64,000 bases of DNA from Vicugna pacos (lineage: Eukaryota > Chordata > Mammalia > Artiodactyla > Camelidae), in NCBI RefSeq assembly GCF_048564905.1, contig NC_133006.1, positions 17,010,501-17,074,500 on the forward strand, given 5' to 3'. Positions 20,431 through 30,345 of the stretch are shown here, one piece after another (the first letter of the stretch is position 1; every line of letters starts with the position of its first letter). Below the pieces are notes generated by a model. The model made no database searches. It worked only from the letters and a program-made list of their open reading frames with translations, and was not told the DNA's origin. The position numbers were made by a program, and so were the translations under genes.

Positions 20431-21284
20431 GCCCAGCCATTTAGAGAAGTGGCTTGGAGAGACAGCTTTGGGACTCAGAAGGTGCGGTAGGATCCTGCGA
20501 GGGACGCCCTCCCTCCCCCGTTCGGGCCTGCAGTTAAGCAGGTGAGAAATAGAAGTGGCCAATGGCCAGGGAGCAGAGGGAAAAATTGATGAGTGGTAGT
20601 AACTGGGCAGAGGCCTCCGGAAATGAGAGCTCTCAGGCAGCCCTGTCCCTCGACCTGTCACCACGCTCTGTCCCCGTCAGGGCCTGCCGTCTGCCTGCTA
20701 GTAAATCCTTGCTCCTGGAATGAGATAGTTTCCTTGACAGTGGGGAGGCGGCTGGTGCAGTCTCGCTGCTGAGAAGAGGTGGTGAGAGGTGGGTAGCTGG
20801 GCCCCGGCCTCGCAGAGCTGGCACAGGCTAGCAGGATGGTAAAGGATTTGCCAAAGGAGACTGACAATTCTGCCCGCTGTGTGTGCAGCGATGGCCTGGC
20901 TCCTGGCAGGGGGAGTGGATGGAGGTGGCCACGCTCTCTGCATCAGGCACGCTGACAGGAGGAGAGGCTCTGTGGGTGACCTTGAACTTGAACCAAGGAT
21001 GCTTCCAGGGATTCAGATGCTCCTCCAGGGTATTTGGGATGTAATGGCAGAACCTGTCTCAAAGCTAAGTACGACCTGACAAAAAGAAGGGCAGGAAGAC
21101 CGTGCTTGTGCCTCTGAGCTGCTGGGTCCTCTCCTCCTTCTTCCTTCTCGTGTTCTGCACCGTAGAATTGCAGCTCCTCGTTTCCTGCACTGCTTGGTGT
21201 CTCTAGACGTGCAGTGGGGTTGGCAAGGGTAGGCACCGCATAGGTGCGGTGTGACCATCACGTGAGCTGTCATGGAAAACTCCT
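20431..21284. other. Unique sequence, nothing recognised
   Basis: GC-rich single-copy-looking DNA without gene signals. Confidence 0.4.
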
Positions 21285-21345
21285 CAGTAGAATCTGGCAC
21301 ATTGTAGGTGCTCAATAAATGGTGTCCATCACAGTGTGTCCACCA
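21285..21345 (+). mobile_element. L2/MIR 3' end fragment
   Basis: CTGGCACATTGTAGGTGCTC followed by AATAAATGG is the shared L2/MIR 3' terminal phrase. Confidence 0.65.
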
Positions 21346-21649
21346 ATGGAGGCTCTCGTTGACTTCCTATCAGAGGTCAAGGCTGTCCCCACTGGAGGCG
21401 GAGCGTCTCCCACCCCCACCTTCCCCAGGAAGCCCTATGACCCGGGAAGAATGGGCAAACCCCGGAGTGGAAGCCGGGACTGCACCAGCAGGAAAGCCTG
21501 GGGAGGGAGGGGTGGAGCGGAGCAGAGCCAGGAGGGTAGTGGGTAGGAGAGGAAAGCACAGTTGGCTCACAGAGCAGGAGAAGGTGGTGCAGGGGACGTG
21601 GAACAATGGGAAGCGGAGGAGGAAAGGAGCACTGCTCCGGCATCTGTTG
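21346..21649. other. Unique sequence, nothing recognised
   Basis: Purine-rich in the second half, with no gene signals. Confidence 0.35.
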
Positions 21650-21765
21650 TGTCTCTGGTACTGGCACATGTTTTTTCATTTATGCCCCACACGACCCTTA
21701 AGGTACATCTTAGTTACCCTTTGTGGATGGGGAAAGTGAGGCTCTTGGCCAGGATTAAGCTAATC
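21650..21765 (-). mobile_element. MIR SINE remnant (weak)
   Basis: TTTTTTCATTTATGCCCCAC, ACCCTTAAGGTACATCTTAG and GATGGGGAAAGTGAGGCTC keep the antisense MIR order. Confidence 0.55.
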
Positions 21766-22714
21766 AATTTTCAAAGTTCTTGACAACACTGGAACCTTCT
21801 GGGCTTTGGTGGAAGAAAAGAGAGCCCAAAGGACAGAGGAGGGGCCAGGGGACCAGAAGGGACAGAGGCTGCAGCAGGGACAGAGAGCTGGTGGCGAAGT
21901 GGGCACGGCCCCTTAGGCAGTTCAGTCATGTCCAGGCATCCCTGGCAGGTCTGTGCCACCCGGGAGCTCATTACTGTCACTTACCCGCCGGGGTGCCTGG
22001 TTCTTCTGAAGTCCTCCTCCACCCCAGCCTGTGTCGTCTCCCCCTCTGCCCGCGGCATCTGAGCCAGCCTGGCCAGGAGGAACAGGAGGCTGAGCCTGGG
22101 GACCTGTGAGGGAAGGGACAGGCAGGGTGAGGAGGTGGGGGGCAGGAGGAGGGTGCAATGGGGGAGGCTGCCAAGGCCGCTGGAGGGAGCTGAGCCCTGA
22201 CTTCAGAGAAGCTGGCAGGTGTCGCCATGGCAACCAGACAGGCAACATCTTTGAAAAAGAAAAAAGACAACAAGTTTGGTGATTTTATTTGCTATCTTTG
22301 CATCCTTTGACAGGAGAAGTGGGGGTCTTGGGGAGTGCTACAGAAGGCTGGGCAGATGTGTGGGTGGGAGTCAGAGGCAGGACCCCTCGTGAGGAGAGGA
22401 TGTGGTTCCACCCCTGAGGAAGGCTCCTCCATGTGGGCCTCAGGACCCCCAGGCCTTGGCATCCTCTCCTGATGCTGATCCAGCTACACTCCTTCCAGGC
22501 TCTGTTTCGGGATCTGGGGACTCCATGGGGCTTGTCATCTGGGTCTGGCTAAGTGACCCGCAGAGAAACCCTCTTCAGACTTGGACCCACCAGGAAGAGG
22601 GAATTTCAGAAATCAAGATTTCTCCTGTCTGTTCTCCCCCACTCCTGCCTAAAAGTACCTCCTTCATTTACACGGCACTTGAAATGTGTCCAAGAAGCAC
22701 AGGGAACAAAAGTC
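21766..22714. other. Unique sequence, nothing recognised
   Basis: No gene signals. The open frame at 22402-22875 (plus) runs into a MIR and has no domain. Confidence 0.4.
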
Positions 22715-22905
22715 CAGACCCCAGAGTCACACTGCCTGGCTCCACCAGCCCAGCAGCATCCCTTCTGGCTACTTGGGCAAGCTGGTTAACTACGATGCCT
22801 CAGTTTCTCCACTGTGAAGCAGAGACAATGATAACATCCACCTCACTGGGTTGTTGGAAGGAGTTAACGAGTTAGTGTAAATAAAACACTTAGAATGTGT
22901 CACGG
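22715..22905 (+). mobile_element. MIR SINE remnant
   Basis: CACACTGCCTGGCTCCACC, GCCTCAGTTTCTCCACTGTG, GGGTTGTTGGAAGGAGTTAA and AAAACACTTAGAATGTGTCA follow almost the full MIR. Confidence 0.85.
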
Positions 22906-23384
22906 GTCCGGCCTGGTGCTGCAGGGTTTCTGCAGTCTTCAACCATCGGGCTGTGGAACAGAGGCCTTGGATGGCTGGGTCGTGGGACTGAGCTCCCAGC
23001 CATCCCATCTCCTGCCCCAGCCACAGGGACCTCTCAGACCTGGGCCCAGGGACCCCCAGCACACACACCCAGGTATGTGGCAGGCAGAGGAGGGGAGCCC
23101 CCTCTCCTCCCCCGTCTACTCGGACCTGCCTTTCCAGACACCTTCGGCCTGGCAGCCCGCTCAGAGTCCCTGGACCTCAGTTTCTTCAAACTGCTTCCCA
23201 TCCCTGGCATGTTAGAACTCTAAGCAAGAAAAATAAGCAAATCCAAAATAAGCTGAGTTCAATCCTCGGGGGAAGACATGTCTGCACTGACGTGACTCTG
23301 AACCAGACACTGCTTTTCAATAAGTAGTTTCCTTCCTTCCAAACCCAAGCCCAGACAGACCCAGACACTTGTCAGGGGCCCGTC
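22906..23384. other. Unique sequence, nothing recognised
   Basis: No gene or named repeat. Confidence 0.4.
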
Positions 23385-23565
23385 AGCAATTGGTGACTCA
23401 CTCAAATTAGCATGCAGTTGCAAATAACACGTAAGTGCGCTAAAAATGTTCTCTATGGATGTTTTCCCCAGAACGGTTTTTTGGAACCTTCTCTCTGGAT
23501 GTATAGGTGACATTATTTTAGGCACCATCTTAGTTACTATGGATTTCAAAGTAATTAGGTTTTGC
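23385..23565. promoter_or_regulatory. Candidate conserved non-coding element
   Basis: AT-rich unique block with TCAAATTAGCATGCAGTTGC (23401-23420), a GCAAATAA core, ACGTAAGTGCGC with retained CpGs, and CAAAGTAATTAGG (23548-23560). Inference from composition. Confidence 0.3.
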
Positions 23566-23609
23566 AGTAAGTGCCCAGTCAGCAGTCTGATATTCCTATG
23601 AACTGCAAA

Positions 23610-23830
23610 TAATAACTACCACTTGGTGAGGGCTTATGTCCCACGAGGCCCCTTCTGAGACTTGGTGATAGACATTATCAATAACTCCTAATCACAATTC
23701 TGCAGGGTAGGCTGTCTTACCCTGATTTCCAGGGGAGGAATGCGAGGCCCAGAGGTCATGGACTCGTTCAAGGTCACACAGTGACGGGGCAAGGAGTCAG
23801 GCTTCAAGTCTCAGAGCACCCAGCTCTAAG
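23610..23830 (-). mobile_element. MIR SINE remnant
   Basis: TCTGCAGGGTAGGCTGTCTT, TGATTTCCAGGGGAGGAATG, AAGGTCACACAGTGACGGGG and AGTCAGGCTTCAAGTC give the antisense MIR from core to tRNA part. Confidence 0.85.
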
Positions 23831-23867
23831 ATATTTCAGCCCTAAGATGTGAGCTCTGACTTACAGG

Positions 23868-24095
23868 CAGCCTAGATGGCGATTAAGAGCCTGAACTCCC
23901 CACCAGATGAGGGATGGAATCCCAGCTTTACTGGTGTCTAGCTGTGTGAAATCACCTTTCAGAGCTCCGTTTCCTCATCTGAAAAACAGAGATCATACTG
24001 CTAATCTGGTGCTGTTAAAAAAGTAAGTAAGTTAATATATGCCAAGCTCTTAGAACAAAGCCTGATATGCAGTAAATGCTGAATTGGTGTTTACT
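23868..24095 (+). mobile_element. MIR SINE, nearly full length
   Basis: TTAAGAGCCTGAACTCCC, GGAATCCCAGCTTTACTGG, TAGCTGTGTGAAATCACC, GTTTCCTCATCTGAAAAACA and GCAGTAAATGCTGAATTGG run in sense order over the whole element. It abuts the previous MIR in the opposite orientation. Confidence 0.9.
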
Positions 24096-24324
24096 TTTAT
24101 CCTTTCTACTTGCTCACGAGGCTTCCATACATATGGACCTGAAAAGGGGGAAGAGGTGCACATGTCTCTACTCAGACACTGATTTTTCAATAGTCCTTGA
24201 AATTTTCTTAGAAGCAGGACTTTAAAAAAAAAAATCGCAGGTTTTAAGCCCAAGCTATTTTCCCAAACTAATTTCATGGCTGTTCTTAGGGCTGGCTGGG
24301 CCTCACCTGGTGGAGAAAAGAAGG
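24096..24324. other. Unique sequence
   Basis: Nothing recognised apart from an A11 run near 24224. Confidence 0.35.
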
Positions 24325-24560
24325 AATATGGAGCCAGATGGACTTGAGTTAGAATTCAGGCTCTGCCCTTCCTGAAAGTGGGACCCTGGCACAGGATTCA
24401 ACCTCCCTGGTGACCCAGGGTTTCTAGGGAGACTCTGTGGTGACACAGAGAGCCAGCGGCCCCCACCTCTAGGCCGGTCCTGCCACTAGCTTGACTGGGT
24501 TCCTGTTCTGGGTCTCAGCTTCCTTACCTGTAAATCAAGGACCTTGCTCTGTGTGGTTTT
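24325..24560 (+). mobile_element. MIR SINE remnants (probably two)
   Basis: GGAGCCAGATGGACTTGAG, AATTCAGGCTCTGCCCTTCC mark one copy to about 24410. A second core (GGTCCTGCCACTAGC, GGGTCTCAGCTTCCTTACCT, GTAAATCAAGGACC) ends near 24550. Confidence 0.7.
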
Positions 24561-24694
24561 AGCAACACAGACGTAGATTTATGTCTTCCACCCAAAGTAC
24601 CCCCAACTTAGGGTGCCCCTCAGAATCCTGGGTGGCAGGACCAGGTGCTCATAGCAGGAAGGAGACAGGAGAGAGATCCTAGAAATTTCAGGAA
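24561..24694. other. Unique sequence
   Basis: Nothing recognised. Confidence 0.3.
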
Positions 24695-24860
24695 GTGAGA
24701 GCTAGGGGAAACCTTTAAAAGTCACGTAGTATACTTCCCATTTTACAGATGAGAAAAGTGAGGCCCCAGCCGCAGCAGGGGAAGGGCCTTATGTGATATC
24801 AGAGCTGGAACTAGAACCCACGTGTCCTGTCTTGTAGACCCAGTGCCCTTGACGCCGTAG
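24695..24860 (-). mobile_element. MIR SINE remnant
   Basis: CTTCCCATTTTACAGATGAG, AAAGTGAGGCCCCAGCC, TCAGAGCTGGAACTAGAACC and CCAGTGCCCTTGACGCCGTA keep the antisense MIR order. Confidence 0.8.
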
Positions 24861-24999
24861 CCACCGTCAGCTCAGAAGTGTGAAGTCTGATCCTCCCCTC
24901 CTCTGGGTTTTTACCACTTGTCAGCTTCAGGAAAGCAAATCTTCTCAAGTGTGCTTCAGCAGAGATGGGGAGAGACACATGTCCTATTAATTGTAATGA

Positions 25000-25215
25000 T
25001 AATGATGAAGATAGCTGTAATTTATTGAGTGCCAGAGCCAGGCATTGTTCTAAGTGCTTTCCATGCATCCAATCCTGTGGGATGGGAACCATTCTCATCT
25101 CCCTTTACAATGAGAAAGCTGAGGCACAGAGAAGGTAGGCAGTTTGCCTGAGGTTTCCCAGCTGGTATGTGTAGGAACTTGGTCTTAATAAAATTCTAGA
25201 GCCTGCCTTTCACCT
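25000..25215 (-). mobile_element. MIR SINE, nearly full length
   Basis: TTTATTGAGTGCCAGAGCCA, TTGTTCTAAGTGCTTTCCAT, TTTACAATGAGAAAGCTGAG and CACAGAGAAGGTAGGCAG show the antisense MIR from its 3' end on. Confidence 0.85.
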
Positions 25216-25469
25216 CTTTGTCTATACTGACTCCTTGGAATGTAGTGTTTCTACATCTCTAGTCTGTAAACGCCCAGGGAAGGGAACTTGCTGGATTTGA
25301 CGCACTTTAACTCCATCAGTATATTTGTTGAGACCTACCGTATGATCAGCAGGACGGCCCAAAACAGTGACTGGTTCTAAATTAAGTGGATCAATCTAAA
25401 ACAAATTTCAGATGTGGCCTCTGACATACTATACAGGTGTGTGAGCACACCTACACATGCACGCATTCA

Positions 25470-25470
<1 letters not shown>
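25216..25470. other. Unique sequence
   Basis: A weak L2-like stretch (TAGTCTGTAAACGCCCAGGG) lies near 25261. Otherwise nothing recognised. Confidence 0.35.

Positions 25471-25506
<36 letters not shown>
25471..25506. repeat. (CA)n microsatellite
   Basis: Eighteen CA units without interruption, followed by TATACACGTG. Likely polymorphic. Confidence 0.95.
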
Positions 25507-25513
<7 letters not shown>

Positions 25514-25699
25514 GTGCATTAGAAAAGGCCGAGAGCCTGGTCAAGCAGCAAGTGTACTGAATTCAGAGAACCAGAGCTCCTAGTTCAAGTCCTGGTCTCA
25601 CTGCTGTCCAGCCAAGGGATGCTTGGCAGGTTCATTTGTCTGCCCTGTGAGAGATGGTGCTGTGTCTATATCATTTGCTCCTGAATTACCAGTTCTTCT

Positions 25700-25945
25700 C
25701 ACTCAACAAATGAATAGATTATTTCCTCATTTCTGCTTTCTAGCTGTGTGACCATTGGCAACTTACTCAACCTCTCTGTTCCTGTTTCTCCCATTTGTAA
25801 AATAAGGATAATAATTGTACCTGTTCATAAGACTATTGCAAGGATTAAATGAACTGATATGAATAAAGGACTTAGAATGTGGCACAGAGTAAATATGCAC
25901 AAATATTAACCATGTTGGTGGTGATAATGGTGACGATATGATTTA
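25700..25945 (+). mobile_element. MIR SINE remnant
   Basis: TTTCTAGCTGTGTGACCATT, GGCAACTTACTCAACCTCTC, TGTAAAATAAGGATAATAAT, AAGGATTAAATGAACTGATA and CTTAGAATGTGGCACAGAGT follow the MIR in sense. Confidence 0.92.
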
Positions 25946-26239
25946 TAGCTTTTTGCCTATAAAATGAGCCATAGTATCATTTATCTCCTAGATTTACTCT
26001 AAGGACCAAGTAAGATAATAGTACAGGGTATGTGCTTATCCCCCTACTCATGTCTCGGGTCAGGGACAAGAGAAGTAAGAGTGTGTAGGTACCAGGACAC
26101 ACTGTCCCTCCACCCAGGAGGAAGAGGAGGGTGGCCAAAGGGACCTTGGCTGGGGGCCTAGCATGGCAGCGGACAGGACACTTCATCCCCATGTGCCAGC
26201 TTATGCCTGTGGCTTCCTGCCCTGATGATGCCACTTTGC
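25946..26239. other. Unique sequence
   Basis: Nothing recognised. Confidence 0.35.
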
Positions 26240-26540
26240 ACGTGTGACCCAAGCTGTCTCTTTAATTATCACGTGGAGGAGGAGAAGCCACAAACAGGTT
26301 TACGATATTCACGGTTTGCTGCGTCTGTGTTACATCCCATGTGCGTATAAACATCTTGTGGCATTGTCTGAGAAATTAAACATCGCTCCTTCCTGGGCTT
26401 GGAGAGGAGCGTCGGGTCCCCGAAGAGGGGTGAGGGTGACTCATCGCCCAGGTTGCTAAAGCGCTTCACTTGCAGCGATTAGAGCAAGTGCTCTGGAAGG
26501 AACAGGGAGTGGAGCCTGTGCGGCCGCAGCTCAGGGGTCT
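26240..26540. promoter_or_regulatory. Candidate conserved non-coding element with retained CpGs
   Basis: TTTAATTATCACGTGG (26260-26275) combines a homeodomain-type core and a CACGTG E-box. A CpG-retaining stretch follows (TTTACGATATTCACGG, GCTGCGTC, AGGAGCGTCGGG, ATCGCCC, AAGCGC, CAGCGA) and ends at a GCGGCCGC site (26520-26527). It is repeat-free. Could be an enhancer or an unmethylated regulatory patch. Untested. Confidence 0.33.
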
Positions 26541-26764
26541 GGTTACTGGGAGGAGGTGACAAGACGTACCTTAAGCTGGCCACTTAGAAGAGGCCGGGAA
26601 GATGTAACCGAGGAGAACAGAGCAGGCACACCTCTGCAGCCCCGGGTGCCATAATTTATTATAAAGTGCATGCCGCATACCATCCCCAGGACTCAGTGGT
26701 CCCCTAGCGAGAGTCCCTCTGCCCTGCCCACCGCTGAATCAAATCACCTGTTGAAAGAACCTAA

Positions 26765-26900
26765 CTTACCAACTCAGCTTTGCCATTCACTAGCTGGGGG
26801 ACCTTGTGAAAGACACCCAATCTCTCTGGGTTTTTCTTTTCTTACGGGACCACAGACAGTGGAGATAACCTTGTTTAAGGCAGGCAGCTGAATCACACCG
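26765..26900 (+). mobile_element. MIR SINE fragment
   Basis: GCTTTGCCATTCACTAGCTG, GGGGACCTTGTGAAAGACAC and CCAATCTCTCTGGG are the MIR core in sense. Confidence 0.75.
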
Positions 26901-27037
26901 TCTGTTGTAAACTCTTCCCAGCCAGCCATGGGGGAGATCCCTTCGGCTTAGGAAATAAGCCAAAAGAAAGACATCATGAGAACAGAAGGGAACACTTTTG
27001 ATGAGAAAACCCACCAGCAGGATGAATGCTTTTCACC

Positions 27038-27208
27038 CCACTGATATTTGGAATCACCTGAAGAGACTCTTAAAGAAGACTGAAAATACTGGTGCCAGGT
27101 GCCATTCCCAGAATTTCTGATGTAATTGATCTGCCGAAAGCCCAGGCTTTGGAATTTTGTAAAAGCTTCACATAAGGCTGACGTGCAGCCAGGGCTGAGA
27201 ACCACTGA
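27038..27208 (+). mobile_element. MER20-type hAT-Charlie remnant
   Basis: TTTGGAATCACCTGAAGAGA, CTGAAAATACTGGTGCCAGG, CAGAATTTCTGATGTAATTG, CCCAGGCTTTGG and a right end of GGGCTGAGAACCACTG follow the MER20 consensus. It is a non-autonomous DNA transposon, missing its first few dozen bases. Confidence 0.75.
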
Positions 27209-27489
27209 CCTAGATAACCCATTCCCCGAAGATCACAAGTTGAAGGTGATTTTAATTAATGAAGAAGATGAAAAGAAATTCTGGGGGAACCAGATGTCTA
27301 GGCATTTTTGCGTCTGGACCTGAAATGTTTCTCAGGGTCCAGCCCAAGTCGGCTGGAAACATGATGCTGCCTCTGACTCTGCTTCCTACTGAGTACAGGC
27401 TGAGGCTAGGGTGGAATATGTCCATCAGGCCACCAATGACTCCTGAGGCCTGGGCTGAATCCTGCTGTCAGGAGAGCCCCAGTGTGATG
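27209..27489. other. Unique sequence
   Basis: AT-rich near 27240-27290 (TTTTAATTAATGAAGAAGAT) and otherwise nothing recognised. Confidence 0.35.
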
Positions 27490-27720
27490 GGAAAACAGCC
27501 CCATAAAGCATGACGAGGGGTGATGTGATCTGTCCTCGAGTGGGTTGTGCACTGGGAACTAGGGAAAAGGTAAGGGGAGAGATGGATTCTGTCTGGAAAG
27601 GTAGAGGAGGGCTTCCAGAGGCAGGAGACTTGAGCTGGGACTTTGAAGGATGTATACAAATTTGCCAGATGGAAAGCAGGGGAGTTAGTAACATTCCTGG
27701 ATGGGGAAATGGAAACAGTA
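27490..27720 (-). mobile_element. L2 LINE fragment (weak)
   Basis: GATGTGATCTGTCCTCGAG near 27521 and GGCTTCCAGAGGCAGGAGAC then GAGCTGGGACTTTGAAGG near 27610 resemble the antisense L2 3' region. Confidence 0.5.
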
Positions 27721-28244
27721 AGTACTTCAGTGTGTGTGGCCCAAGGGCTGCTCCTGCTAACCCAGCACCCTGGGGGCTCCCTGTGGGCCCAGCTCTTTAG
27801 CAGGCTTTGCCAGTGTAGATGGGAGGTGGTGCCTGCAAGAGAGGACGGGCCCACCCCAAATACTTACAGTGAGTCTGGGAGACACAAAATTCAAAGGGAA
27901 TTTCAAGATGGTTTCATATAAAAATGAGTTCCGAATGGGGGCTTCTGGTAGGTCTGTGTTAGAAGGAAGGCTGCTTGGAGGAGGTGAGTCTGGAGAAAGG
28001 TACAACAGCCAGGAGGCAGGTGATGTCTCAGGGGACTAGGGTAGATATGGGCAGAGGAAAGGCCTGCTTATCTGAGGCTCCAGCCCCTGCATGACTTGGG
28101 ATGTGGGCAGGCCAGGAGGGGCCCCATGTGATCGAGGTCCAGGGAGGTGGCCTGGGTGGAACAGCACCAGGTCAGGCTCGGGCAGGGCAGTAAGTGGCCC
28201 CAGAAGCCACATTGGGCCGATTAGACCCATTCCCAACCTTTAGG
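27721..28244. other. Unique sequence with L2-like traces
   Basis: CTTGGAGGAGGTGAGTCTGG near 27974 could be a decayed antisense L2. No gene signals. Confidence 0.35.
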
Positions 28245-28345
28245 GCTGAAGAAAACATTTTAATGTTTAATCACACTTGTGTTATAGCCATCTTTATACC
28301 AATTCAATCATAAAATGTAATTTTTCATATCTTTTTGTAGCGAAG
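28245..28345. promoter_or_regulatory. Candidate conserved non-coding element (short)
   Basis: An abrupt 100-bp AT-rich island in GC-rich DNA: ACATTTTAATGTTTAATCAC, CAATTCAATCATAAAATG, TAATTTTTCATATC. No repeat signature. Confidence 0.28.
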
Positions 28346-29371
28346 GAGCCCAGGAAGGCCACAGTGCTGCCCTGGGGCAGCCTGCTTGGCTGGAATTCTG
28401 CATCCATAGATCTTCTTCAGAGCTCTACCTTTGATTAGGTAGTTTTGAGGCAAATCACCAATCCTCTTTGGACCTCTGTTTTCCCTTCTGTAGCCCATCC
28501 CATAGGCAGCAGCCTCTCCAGGGGTGGGGGTGTCATCAACCTGGGATCCACAGGGAATGGTGTCCCTAGAAGGTGCAACAGGGCAGAAGGGGCCATGAGA
28601 GGGAGGACAGAAAAAGAGACGTGAAGCCACTTTTTTAAAAAGCAGCTCTGAGGAGGCCTTAGTCTTAGCACTTGGGGATGGGATCAGGGGCCCCTCGCTC
28701 AGTCTCACTACCCCCATCCGTACACGTGCCATCAGATCTTCCCCTGAAACTGTTGCCAGTGCTGATAATACCCTTTGTTGGCACAACCTACAGACTCTCT
28801 GTGCGCCCTGTCTGTGCACACCCTTGCCCCACTGGCGACACTCCACCAGCCCCGGGGCCCGGGACCCCTCTCTGTCCATCCCCTCCCTGAGCCCCCTGCA
28901 CACAGCTCAGCTTCATGCAGGAGCATCCGCAGTACTGAGCAGAATCCCCAAGTCCACCCTCCTCCACTTTCCCTCTGGGGACCCCGCTGGGCTCACGACC
29001 TGGTCTCTGTTGCCTGCAATGCTCTTTCTGCCAACTCAGAGCAGAACAGTGACAGCAATCAGTCAAATGCAGTGTCAAGTTCTCAGAGCTGGTGCTGGGA
29101 TCTCCAGCCCAGCCCAGATGCCGACTTCTGGCACACTCTGGGGGCTACACCGACCTCTGGCGGCTCCACCTCCGTGTATGGGGTGCACGTGGCTGTCCAC
29201 TCATGCAACTCCAGCCTCCAGCACCCGTGAGAGTGAGCGCAGCCGGGGCTGTCTCCACTACCCGCCATCCAGCCTCGGTGGTGGACGTGATGCGATACTC
29301 AGCTTCCTCAAAGACCCAGAAGAGCACAGGGTCTTCTCTCACCATCTTCTCTGCTTAAGGAGCATAAAGAA
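28346..29371. other. Unique sequence, nothing recognised
   Basis: Open frames occur on both strands (192 codons minus at 28325-28903; 188 codons plus at 28824-29390). They overlap one another antisense and lack domains or splice context. A decayed MIR core may lie at about 28420-28500. Confidence 0.4.
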
Positions 29372-29782
29372 TGCAGAGTGGGCTGAATAGTGGCCCCTGA
29401 ACGATAAGTCCACCCGGAACCTCAGAGTGTGACCTTATTTGGAATAAGGATCTTGGGATGGAATCATCCTGGACTAAAGTGGGCCCTAATCCGTGACGGG
29501 TGTCCTCACAAGAGGCAGAAAGGCGTCATTTTCCCCAGGCCTCATAAGACACCAAAGAGGCCCAGAGAAGCCCTCCCCGTGAAGACGATGCAGAAGTCTG
29601 AGGGGTGCAGCCAAGGATTTTGAGGAGCCCCTAGAAGCTGCAAGAGACAGTGTAGGCTTCTTCCCAAGAGCCTTCAGAGGGTTTTCAGACTTCTGGCCTC
29701 CGGAACTCTGAGAGGGTACATTTCTGCTTTCAGCCCCCCAGTTTGTGGCAACGTGTTACAGCCGCCCCAGGAAACTGCTACA
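29372..29782 (+). mobile_element. MLT1-type MaLR solo LTR (fossil)
   Basis: Starts with TGCAGAGTGGGCTGAATAGT and ends with CAGGAAACTGCTACA, with the MLT1 landmarks TGTGACCTTATTTGGAATAA, TGGGCCCTAATCCG and CCCCAGTTTGTGGCAACG between them. It is a non-coding solo LTR of about 411 bases, full length for the family and belonging to the ERVL-MaLR group. MLT1 insertions date to roughly 100 million years or more. Confidence 0.88.
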
Positions 29783-29884
29783 GAATAATGACTCGATTTA
29801 CCTACACATGCCCTGCTCTCCCTTTCCAGTCTCCCTCACTGCACCTAAGCCATCCCACTGGCCTGCCTGAAGCCCCCATGTCTA

Positions 29885-30225
29885 AATTACCAACAACCAT
29901 AAGACCACCTTGCATGTATTGAGTGCCTGCTGTGTGCCGGGGAGTATCTGGGGCTTTGCATCCCAGGAGCGAGAAAAGCCTATGTGAGAGGCAGTGCATG
30001 ATAGTGATCAAGGCCACGGTGGATCCAGGCAGCCCCTTTCTAGTCATATATCCCTGGGCAGGTGATGTAAACACTCGGTGCCTCAGTTTCTTCATCAGTA
30101 AAATGGGGGTGGTAACAGCAATGCCCACCTTCAGAGTGGTCAGGAGGAGTAAATGAATTAGCCCATATATCGCCCTTGGAACCACACCTGGGACTCAGCA
30201 AGTGTTGGCCGCTGCGTGTCATTTC
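29885..30225 (+). mobile_element. L2/MIR end followed by a near-complete MIR
   Basis: About 29910-29975 is an antisense 3' end phrase (TATTGAGTGCCTGCTGTGTG). The sense MIR follows (AGTGCATGATAGTGATCAAG, GCCTCAGTTTCTTCATCAGT, AAAATGGGGGTGGTAACAGC, GGACTCAGCAAGTGTTGG) up to about 30220. Confidence 0.85.
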
Positions 30226-30345
30226 CCCATGGCTCAGGCGAGGAAATGGAGGCCCAGGTGGGTTATGTCGCTTTCCTGACACAGCTAGCAGATGGCCGTT
30301 TAATCTCAGGTTTTTCTGACTTTGAAGCAGAGGCACTTTCTAGTC
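30226..30345 (-). mobile_element. MIR SINE fragment
   Basis: CGAGGAAATGGAGGCCCAGG, then GACACAGCTAGCAGATGG and a tRNA-part trace (TTTAATCTCAGG) are antisense MIR, directly beside the sense copy. Confidence 0.7.

Noticed and set aside
25471-25506. Possible CRISPR-like or other ordered repeat
   Set aside because: Plain CA dinucleotide repeat.
28325-29390. Two overlapping antisense open frames of about 190 codons
   Set aside because: Each lacks domains, and their mutual overlap is typical of stop-poor GC-rich DNA.
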